From the NCBI GenBank assembly GCA_037384885.1, contig JARRNO010000036.1:1-17845 (forward strand): a stretch of DNA of 17,845 bases, read 5' to 3'. The notes beneath the pieces are model-generated. The model was not told the DNA's origin. It did no database searches and saw only the letters and a program-made list of their open reading frames with translations. Positions 12,209 through 17,845 of this stretch are shown here, in pieces (position 1 is the first letter of the stretch; every line of letters begins with the position of its first letter). Position numbers and translations under genes: made by a program. The stretch is from JARRNO01 sp037384885. Lineage in GTDB: Bacteria > Acidobacteriota > UBA4820 > DSQY01.

Positions 12209-12237
12209 AGTCTACGATTCATAAGGGGCTCCGTCAA
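12209..12237 (-). promoter_or_regulatory. sigma70-type promoter of the DUF3592-like gene pair
   Basis: Minus strand TTGACG (12237-12232), 17 nt, TAGACT (12214-12209). Predicted start near 12202, about 32 nt before the ATG at 12170. The -35 is five of six to consensus. Confidence 0.55.
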
Positions 12238-12368
12238 ACGGACATGCAGGCAGGGCGGACCGTATGGAGCCTCCGTTCTATATTGAAGGTATCGGTGAGG
12301 ACTTCCGGCGGGGGGCTGCTTGGGAGAAGGGGCCAAACACCGCCGGGTATACAAGGGAGGGGACGGCC

Positions 12369-13328
12369 GTGAAAATGTCGATGGGATTTGTCAGGGGGGC
12401 TGCCGCCCTGGCGGGGGCAATTCTGTTGGCGGCGTCGGTGTCTTGCAGCCCTACGAATCTTAAGCAGGGCGCTTTCACCACAGAATTGAACGGGCGGAAA
12501 ATTCACTACGAGATCGCCGGAACCGGCCCGGTGTTGATGACGGTTCCGAACTCGTGGGGCCTGTCGCACGAAGGTCTTATGGGGCTCTATCGTCCTCTGG
12601 AAGAGCATTTCACGTTAATCTACTTCGATCCGCGCGGCATGGGAGAGTCGGGGCCCTTGCTGGAAAACGCTGATATGGGAATGGCCGCCGTGCGGGAGGA
12701 TTTCCAGGCGCTGAGGCAGCACCTCGGACTGGGAAAAGTGGCAGCCATTGGATGGTCGAACGGCGCCTCAAACCTGGTGTTCCTGGCTGCCGAGCATCCG
12801 GAGACGCTGTCGGCGGTTATTTTTGTCCACGGGCTGGCAAGCTTCACCGCGGAAGACGAAAGGGCGATCGCCGAAACGCACCCGGAACTGTTTCAGGCGG
12901 CGAACGCATCTTATGGGGCCATCAAGAACGGGAACCTGTCTCCCGGCGAAGCCGACGCCAAGTTGAAGCAGTTTTACGTGGAAGAATACTTTCCCGCCCT
13001 CTGCGCCGATCCGGATTCGACGCGTTCGAAAATTGCTTCAGCTTTTGCAAGCGCCTCCTTCAGTTTCCGGCACACGGAGTACGCCAACGAAGAGCTTCCC
13101 CGCTTCGACGCCCGGGACAAGTTGGCGGCCATCACGGTTCCGGCCCTTGTTCTCGCGGGAGAACATGATCTGCTCCCAACGGAAAAGGCCGTGGAAATGA
13201 AAGAGGGCATGCCGAATGCACTGCTGCGAGTATTCAAGGACAGCGGTCATTTCGCCCCGCTTGAGGAGCCACGTTCCTTCGTCGCGTCGGTGCGGGAATT
13301 CATGGTAGGCCTGGACACGCGATCATAG
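12369..13328 (+). CDS. exported alpha/beta hydrolase
   Basis: Serine hydrolase of the alpha/beta fold, 319 aa. From GTG 12369 the N-terminus is a signal sequence (FVRGAAALAGAILLAASVSC) with a Cys at the cleavage region; the residues before Cys (S-V-S) are a poor lipobox, so lipidation is possible but unsure. The catalytic triad is GWSNGA with Ser130, Asp267 in AGEHDLL and His294 in SGHFAP. FDPRGMGESG is the typical strand-turn before the cap, and the cap region spans about 160-235. Overall it resembles proline iminopeptidase-like or epoxide hydrolase-like members; the substrate is unknown. GTG is chosen because AGGGAGGGGA (12354-12363) is placed correctly and the signal peptide begins there; ATG 12375 is an alternative. 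It is monocistronic as far as visible. Confidence 0.88.
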   Translation: MKMSMGFVRGAAALAGAILLAASVSCSPTNLKQGAFTTELNGRKIHYEIAGTGPVLMTVPNSWGLSHEGLMGLYRPLEEHFTLIYFDPRGMGESGPLLENADMGMAAVREDFQALRQHLGLGKVAAIGWSNGASNLVFLAAEHPETLSAVIFVHGLASFTAEDERAIAETHPELFQAANASYGAIKNGNLSPGEADAKLKQFYVEEYFPALCADPDSTRSKIASAFASASFSFRHTEYANEELPRFDARDKLAAITVPALVLAGEHDLLPTEKAVEMKEGMPNALLRVFKDSGHFAPLEEPRSFVASVREFMVGLDTRS

Positions 13329-13346
13329 AACATCCGTGGTGCATAT

Positions 13347-13371
13347 GCCCCGGGGACGGGCAACCCGGGGC
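13347..13371 (+). repeat. hairpin after the alpha/beta hydrolase gene
   Basis: GCCCCGGG (13347-13354) and CCCGGGGC (13364-13371) are perfect 8-bp arms with a 9-nt loop, 18 nt past the stop. No T-run follows. It is probably a transcription-end or stability element. Confidence 0.45.
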
Positions 13372-13378
13372 CCCGGCG

Positions 13379-13407
13379 TTGTGGCCTTCTTAGCGGACTC
13401 ATACATT
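13379..13407 (+). promoter_or_regulatory. possible promoter of the DUF169 gene
   Basis: TTGTGG (13379-13384), 17 nt, TACATT (13402-13407). The predicted start near 13414 falls at the very beginning of the hairpin at 13411-13440. Match to consensus is moderate. Confidence 0.4.
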
Positions 13408-13410
13408 GAA

Positions 13411-13440
13411 GATGTGGGCCGAAACGCCGGCCCGCACATC
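13411..13440 (+). promoter_or_regulatory. 5'-leader hairpin of the DUF169 gene
   Basis: GATGTG plus GGCCG pair with CGGCC plus CACATC around a 6-nt loop, with a two-base CG bulge in the 3' arm. It is followed by an A6 run and GGGAG, the ribosome binding site of ATG 13459. With the promoter proposed, this hairpin would be the first structure of the mRNA. Confidence 0.4.
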
Positions 13441-13458
13441 CAAAAAAGGGAGACCGCC

Positions 13459-14274
13459 ATGGAAAGCCGCATCGCCGAAGCCGCCGGCCTGGAGACCCGC
13501 CCCGTCGCCCTGGTCTGGACCAATGAAAAGCCCGAGGGGGCCGTGGAGTTCAAGGCCGGGCGGTGGGGCTGTGTCGTGACGCTCTTCGCAAGCGCCGCGG
13601 CGCGGGGACGATGCGCCGTTTTCTCCCGGGAGACATACGGATGCTGGGGCGGCGGCGTGGGCCTCGGGTTCGGCAACTGCTACGAAGACTTTCCAGGAGG
13701 CGTGGACTGCTTCTGCCGCTTTCTCTCCAGTGGAAACGAGCAAAGCGAGGAAGGACGGGCTATGGGGGACCGCGTCGCGGCCGCCGGCCGCAGGAGCTTC
13801 GTGCACGACTTTCTTAAGGGGGAGCGGTATCTTCGCGATCCTGCGGCCACCAAACAGTTTTTGGAAAAACTCCCCATGCAGAACATCCCGGCGAAATACG
13901 TCCTGGTCAAGCCGCTGGACCAGGTGGATTCCCGAGAAGATAACGTGCGGAACGTCACATTCTTTACCGATCCGGACCGGATCTCCGCCCTTGTGGTCCT
14001 GGCCAATTACGCCCGGCCAACAGTGGAGAACGCCGCGGTTCCTTGGGCCGCTGCCTGCCAAGTCATGGGGATTCTCGCCTACCGGGAGGCCGAAAGGGAA
14101 GAGCCGCGGGCCCTGGTCGGATTGACCGACCTCTCGGCGCGCAAAAATGTGCGGCCCACCCTCGGAGAGCACGTCATGACGTTCACCGTTCCCTGGGACC
14201 TCTTTCTTGAAATGGAAGGCCACGTAGAGGGAAGCTTCTTCCAGCGCGACACCTGGAGGAGCCTGGGCCACTAA
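13459..14274 (+). CDS. DUF169-family protein
   Basis: A 271-aa protein with the DUF169 layout: RPVALVWTNEKPEGAVEF near the N-terminus, GCVVTLFASAAARG, the Gly/Cys-rich CWGGGVGLGFGNCYEDFPGG, then FVHDFLKGERYL, PAKYVLVKPLDQV, ISALVVLANYARP and the C-terminal FTVPWDLFLEME. DUF169 proteins are common in anaerobes and archaea and have no established reaction that I know of. The Cys in WGCVV, RCAVF, GCWGGG, NCYED, DCFCRF and AACQVM could hold a metal or cofactor, which is inference. ATG 13459 has GGGAG 7 nt upstream; the longer frame back to 13336 lacks a ribosome binding site and crosses the leader hairpin. It is convergent with the phosphatase gene. Confidence 0.88.
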   Translation: MESRIAEAAGLETRPVALVWTNEKPEGAVEFKAGRWGCVVTLFASAAARGRCAVFSRETYGCWGGGVGLGFGNCYEDFPGGVDCFCRFLSSGNEQSEEGRAMGDRVAAAGRRSFVHDFLKGERYLRDPAATKQFLEKLPMQNIPAKYVLVKPLDQVDSREDNVRNVTFFTDPDRISALVVLANYARPTVENAAVPWAAACQVMGILAYREAEREEPRALVGLTDLSARKNVRPTLGEHVMTFTVPWDLFLEMEGHVEGSFFQRDTWRSLGH

Positions 14275-14284
14275 GGCAGTTTCA

Positions 14285-14301
14285 CGGCCGCCGTGCGGCC
14301 G
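14285..14301. repeat. hairpin between convergent genes
   Basis: CGGCCGC and GCGGCCG pair around CGT, 11 nt after the DUF169 stop and about 35 nt from the end of the opposing phosphatase gene. No T-run is seen. It may act as a shared end signal. Confidence 0.35.
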
Positions 14302-14335
14302 GTCGATGGCCGTTGGGGGCCCGTTCCGCGGCGCC

Positions 14336-16045
14336 CTATTTCCGTCGACGGACCATGAGAAGGGTCCGGTCGTCAGCGAAGGGCGTCCCGCCGGTGAAGG
14401 CGAGAAGCTCCTTTTCCAGCGCTTCGGCCCAGTCTTTCAACGACTTCCTCCGGTGCTTTGCAAAAACGCCGGCCATGCGGTCCCGGCCGAATTCGTTGTC
14501 TTCAGCGTCACTCGCTTCTGTGATGCCGTCCGTGTAAAGAATCAGGGTGTCTCCGGGCGCCAGCATGACGGTGTTCCCGCCGTACTCCATTCCGGGGAGA
14601 AGTCCCAGCGGCGTTCCGGTGGCGCCCAGCCATTCTTCACCGCCCGGCTCTCTGAGCACAAGTGCGGCGTTGTGCCCCGCATTGGCGTAAGAGATTTCGC
14701 CGCTTGCGGTGTCCACAACCGCGAGGAAGGCCGTCGCGTACTTCTCGGGAGGCGTCCGTTCAAAAAGGCGCTGGGAGATGCGGTTGAAGGTTTCCGCAGG
14801 CCCGAGCCCGGTTTCCAGGGGGCCGGCCGAAAGCGCCTCGAGGGCTCCGGTGACCAGCGCCGCCGGCAGGCCCTTGCCCGACACGTCCGCCAGGAAGAGA
14901 ACACATTGGTGCCCGTCCGCCCTGGAGAAGGCCTTGTAGAAGTCCCCGGATGTCACGCGGGAGGGAATGCTTTGTCCGTACATTTCGAGCGTTTCAATCT
15001 CGGGAAGGCGGTCAGGAAGAATGGCCAGTTGGATCCGGCGCGCCAGGGCGACCTCCGCTGCAAGCCGTTCACGCTCTGCAGCCTGGGCCGCAAGCGAAAT
15101 ATTGCGAAGCCGGAGAGCGGCGACAGAGGCGAGGGAGACGAGCAGTTCCATGTCCTCTTCGGTAAAGGTTCTGGAGGCGGCGCTGGAACTTAGGGCGATC
15201 ATGCCCAGGGACCCTTCCGGTCCGAGCAGCGGCGCCGCCACGAGACTTCTCACGCCGGCGTCCACCATGCTCATGGCCTGCGCGAAGCGCTTGTCGGTCC
15301 TCACGTCTGAGGTGAGCGCCGCCAGCCCCTTGCCGGCGACTTCGCGAATAAGGTTTCGCGAAAGAACGAAGTCCGGCGCCCCGGGCGAGACGGACCGGTT
15401 TGCGGCCCTCCGGTACTCATCCTCGCCGTTCTTGAGAAAAACAGCCCCCTGTTCCGGCTTGAGATGGTCGAAAACCCTGGCCAGCATGCGATCCAGCAGT
15501 TCGTCGACTGATTCCGAACGGGCAAGGCTTTGTTGAACGTCGAAGACCAGCTTGAGACGTTCAGCGTAGCGACGAAGCTCTTTCTCGTCTGTTTTGCGGT
15601 CCAGGGTGGGGCCGGAACGGCTTCGGTCAAGCAGCTCCGTGGCCGGACGGAAGACGGTGCCCTCGGGAAGGGGGGCCTGCGCCATCACCTTGCCTTCCCC
15701 TTCCAAGGAAACGACGCATCCGCCCATCCGGAGGGTCTGTCCAAATCCAAGCGGGGCTGCCTTTTCCAGCCGCACCCCTTCCAGAAAGGTCCCGTTTCGA
15801 GAGGCCAAATCCTCTACAAACCATGTGTTTCCGCTTTTCCACAGCCGGGCGTGCTCCCTGGACAGGGCCGGGTCGGGAACGGGTATATCCGCCCGGGAGG
15901 AGCGTCCGATCACAATGGACGCGCCGGAAGCCTCTTTCTCCAGCAAGGCCCCCTCGGGAGTCACGATCCGGAGACGGATCGACGCTGACGCTTCTCCACC
16001 GGGGGTTTGGGGGAGGGTTTCACCGGTTCGCTTGTCCTTCTTCAT
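14336..16045 (-). CDS. FHA-GAF-SpoIIE (PP2C) serine/threonine phosphatase
   Basis: A 569-aa soluble signalling protein with three domains. FHA at about 22-115: IGRSSRADIPVPDPALSREH with Gly47-Arg48 and Ser62-Arg63-x-His65, then SRNGTF at 82-87, the complete phosphothreonine-binding set. GAF at about 150-330 (LARSESVDELLDRML; VRSLVAAPLLGPEGSLGMIAL). The linker helix AAEVALARRIQLAILP is typical just before SpoIIE domains. SpoIIE/PP2C is at about 350-569 with metal-binding SGDFY near 365, LADVSGKG near 388, NAGHN near 455, YTDGITEA near 510 and DDRTLLMV at the end. All metal acids expected are present. ATG 16045-16043 has AGGTAGGT 3-4 nt upstream, lying within the last codons of the preceding gene, whose stop is 5 nt away. 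It is therefore translated with the probable kinase upstream and likely counteracts or reads its phosphorylation. Confidence 0.93.
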   Translation of the reverse strand: MKKDKRTGETLPQTPGGEASASIRLRIVTPEGALLEKEASGASIVIGRSSRADIPVPDPALSREHARLWKSGNTWFVEDLASRNGTFLEGVRLEKAAPLGFGQTLRMGGCVVSLEGEGKVMAQAPLPEGTVFRPATELLDRSRSGPTLDRKTDEKELRRYAERLKLVFDVQQSLARSESVDELLDRMLARVFDHLKPEQGAVFLKNGEDEYRRAANRSVSPGAPDFVLSRNLIREVAGKGLAALTSDVRTDKRFAQAMSMVDAGVRSLVAAPLLGPEGSLGMIALSSSAASRTFTEEDMELLVSLASVAALRLRNISLAAQAAERERLAAEVALARRIQLAILPDRLPEIETLEMYGQSIPSRVTSGDFYKAFSRADGHQCVLFLADVSGKGLPAALVTGALEALSAGPLETGLGPAETFNRISQRLFERTPPEKYATAFLAVVDTASGEISYANAGHNAALVLREPGGEEWLGATGTPLGLLPGMEYGGNTVMLAPGDTLILYTDGITEASDAEDNEFGRDRMAGVFAKHRRKSLKDWAEALEKELLAFTGGTPFADDRTLLMVRRRK

Positions 16046-16050
16046 TTTAC

Positions 16051-17845
16051 CTACCTGCCATCCAAATCGGCTCTCCAGTGTGTGACCAGCGTCAAGGGGA
16101 TGGACCCGCCCTCACCGGGGCGTAAAACCATGAAGCGTTTGCCTTCGGGGCCGACGTCGTAAATCCAATAGGGCTGCTGGAATTCACTGAAGGGGAGCTG
16201 GGCCACCTTGTGTGGCGCGCCGGCTGAGACCGTGTCTTTCCCGAAGGCCAGGGGCACCGCCATGATCCTGCCGCCCCGGCCGCGGTAGTAGAGCGTCCTG
16301 CCGTCCCGGCTCCACCTGGGATTCGTGCCGCCGCCCTGGCTGATCTGCCACCGGCCCTCGGGAACCGGGTAAGTGGTCAGGTAGACCTCCATCTGGCCCG
16401 TGCCAAGGGATGAAAAGGCGATCCAGCGCCCCTTTGGTGAAAAGGCCCCATTACCGCCGCCGAAGGGCGCCTTTGCCAGAACAATAACAGTTCTGTCTTT
16501 TCCGGTCAGGGGCAAGAGGCAGAGTTCGGTTCTCTTCTCTTTTGTGAATGGAAGCACCCGCGTAAATGTGAGAAAACGGCCGTCGAAGGACCAGTCCGTG
16601 ACGTAGTCCTCCTGGCCCTTTTTCGCAGCAAGCAGCTCCCTGGCGCCGCCGACGCCGGATGCCTCCTTGACGTAGATGCCCATATCGTGGCCGTTCGACC
16701 GGTCGGAGGAAAATGCGATCCGGCTCCCGTCCGGGGACCATGTGGGTACGTTGTCCGATGCAGGATTAAAGGTGAGCCGGGTGCTCACGCCGCGTGTCAG
16801 ATCGGTGATCCAGATATCTGCGTTGCCGGTCTTGGCGGCATAGATCGTTTCCGCGAGACGGCGGCCGTCGGGTGAGAGTCGAAGGCCCTGGATCATACCG
16901 AAGCGGCCGACAGGCTGAATAGCCCCGGTCGCGGCGTCCAACCAGGCAGCCTGCATTCCGGTGTTAGGCGTGATCTGGTAGACCAGGGTTCCGTCCCGAG
17001 CCGCCGAGAAGAGCCCCAGCCGGTAGTCCAGGGAGTACGCCAGGTTGGTGTCAAGGGGGAAGGCCGCCCCGTCGAAGGCCACACGGTCCGGGTTGAAACG
17101 CCTTGCCATGAGGGTCCGCTGTTTCAGGTAAAGGAGGTACCCCGGCGGCGCGTAGAGCACGTTGCTGTCGCACTTGAAGAGAAACTTCGGAGCCTTTCTC
17201 CCGTCCAGGGATCCCACGTAAATCCCATTATGCCTGGCCCCGGCGGTGCGCGTGTTGCCGATCCAGGAGCCGGCCCAGAAAAGAAAATGTTTGCCGTCCG
17301 GAAGAAAACAAGGCCACCGCTGGCTGGCCTGGTCCTTGCTGTTGTCCAGCTTGGTGACCGCCACAGGATTGCCGCCTGAGGCGGGGACCTTTTCAAGGCC
17401 GCTGAAGACATCCGGGGCAAACACGATTTCTCCTTTCCGGCCCCAGGTCCCGCCGCGCCCGTTCGGTGCGTCGCAGAGAACCTGGGGAGGGCCTCCTCCG
17501 GCGCGCACCTTCTCGAGTTTTCCGTTGACGAAGAAGGCTACGTAGCGGCCGTCGGGGGACCAGAAGGGGTAAGAGGCCTGTTCGGTGCCTTCCAGGGGTT
17601 GTCCCACCAGGGAATCGAGCCTGCGCACCCAGAGCATGGACTTGCCCGAGGGGGAAGTGACGGGATAGACCAACCTTGTTCCGTCCGGTGAGAGGACCGG
17701 GCCGCCCTTGGCCGGGCTGAAGTCGAAGGCCATTTTCTTCGGGGGAAGGATGGAGGCGCGGATGCTGTTCGGCCGCAGCGAAGCGGCTCTGCGCCAGGCG
17801 ATGGAGGAGAGCGCCGCAACAGCCAGACATACTATGGCGATAGCC
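16051..17845 (-). CDS. transmembrane WD40-like (PD40) propeller protein, probable C-terminal part of a Ser/Thr protein kinase (5' end outside window)
   Basis: The open frame enters from the right edge and has no stop before it, so the gene is partial. The first visible residues, AIAIVCLAVAALSSIAW, are a membrane helix followed by RRAASLRPNSIRA and then a six- to seven-bladed propeller of TolB/PD40 type, with repeated blade motifs: LSPDGTRLVY, WSPDGRYVAFF, LSPDGRRLA, WSPDGSRIAFSSDR, WSFDGRFLTFTR, FSPKGRWIAFSS, WSRDGRTLYYRG. In Acidobacteriota and related bacteria this TM-PD40 arrangement usually follows an N-terminal Hanks-type kinase domain; the kinase itself is not in view, so this is inference. 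The propeller would be extracytoplasmic and sense a ligand. An internal ATG at 17733 would remove the helix and has no ribosome binding site, so it is not the start. The phosphatase gene follows 5 nt after TAG. Confidence 0.85.
   Translation of the reverse strand, partial: AIAIVCLAVAALSSIAWRRAASLRPNSIRASILPPKKMAFDFSPAKGGPVLSPDGTRLVYPVTSPSGKSMLWVRRLDSLVGQPLEGTEQASYPFWSPDGRYVAFFVNGKLEKVRAGGGPPQVLCDAPNGRGGTWGRKGEIVFAPDVFSGLEKVPASGGNPVAVTKLDNSKDQASQRWPCFLPDGKHFLFWAGSWIGNTRTAGARHNGIYVGSLDGRKAPKFLFKCDSNVLYAPPGYLLYLKQRTLMARRFNPDRVAFDGAAFPLDTNLAYSLDYRLGLFSAARDGTLVYQITPNTGMQAAWLDAATGAIQPVGRFGMIQGLRLSPDGRRLAETIYAAKTGNADIWITDLTRGVSTRLTFNPASDNVPTWSPDGSRIAFSSDRSNGHDMGIYVKEASGVGGARELLAAKKGQEDYVTDWSFDGRFLTFTRVLPFTKEKRTELCLLPLTGKDRTVIVLAKAPFGGGNGAFSPKGRWIAFSSLGTGQMEVYLTTYPVPEGRWQISQGGGTNPRWSRDGRTLYYRGRGGRIMAVPLAFGKDTVSAGAPHKVAQLPFSEFQQPYWIYDVGPEGKRFMVLRPGEGGSIPLTLVTHWRADLDGR

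Noticed and set aside
13399..14271. Minus-strand open frame of 290 aa
   Set aside because: Mirror of the DUF169 gene, which has a ribosome binding site and clear family sequence.
14306..15193. Plus-strand open frame of 295 aa
   Set aside because: Antisense to the SpoIIE domain of the phosphatase.
1..17845. CRISPR arrays, IS elements, prophage genes, tRNA or rRNA
   Set aside because: No regularly spaced repeats, transposase or integrase motifs, terminal inverted repeats or recognisable RNA gene cores were seen on either strand.

Overview
The window is about 17.8 kb of high-GC bacterial chromosome, densely coded on both strands. I see no phage, IS, CRISPR, tRNA or rRNA signature. The gene set is a (2-hydroxy)acyl-CoA dehydratase activase of the long fused type, a DUF169 protein, a sigma54 enhancer-binding protein with an FHA remnant, a TM/WD40-like (PD40) propeller protein that looks like the C-terminal part of a Ser/Thr kinase, and an FHA-GAF-SpoIIE phosphatase. 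This suggests an anaerobic, signalling-rich Gram-negative lineage. Acidobacteriota is my first guess and a deltaproteobacterial-type lineage the second; this is inference from gene content only.

Layout. 1-3063 (-): large acyl-CoA dehydratase activase, 3' end off the left edge, with its own sigma70-type promoter. 3361-3567 (+): cold-shock protein with a clear promoter and an intrinsic terminator. 3812-4015 (-): small membrane protein. 4248-4999 (-): two unknown genes coupled by a GTGA overlap, preceded by an excellent -24/-12 sigma54 promoter. 5193-5210: an 18-bp perfect palindrome. 5347-7062 (+): the divergent sigma54 enhancer-binding protein, whose FHA N-terminus is scattered over other reading frames. 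7194-10434 (+): NudL-like Nudix hydrolase, HAD hydrolase, an unknown 123-aa protein, a frameshifted PhzF-family protein and a class I methyltransferase, several with their own promoter. 10533-10951 (+): two tiny membrane proteins in tandem. 11177-12170 (-): a two-gene unit of a DUF3592-like membrane protein and a secreted Cys-containing protein. 12369-13328 (+): exported alpha/beta hydrolase. 13459-14274 (+): DUF169 protein. 14336-17845 (-): a tight operon of a TM-propeller protein (probable kinase C-terminus, N-terminus off the right edge) followed 5 nt later by an FHA-GAF-SpoIIE/PP2C phosphatase.

The most interesting unit is 4248-7062. A sigma54 activator is divergent from an unrecognised gene pair that carries a near-consensus sigma54 promoter, and a palindrome sits about 145 bp upstream of the predicted transcription start, where an enhancer site would be expected. 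The second is the operon at the right edge, where a probable kinase and an FHA/phosphatase are translated from the same message. Two frameshifts at or near homopolymers (FHA N-terminus of the activator, C-terminus of the PhzF gene) should be checked against reads before being taken as real gene decay.
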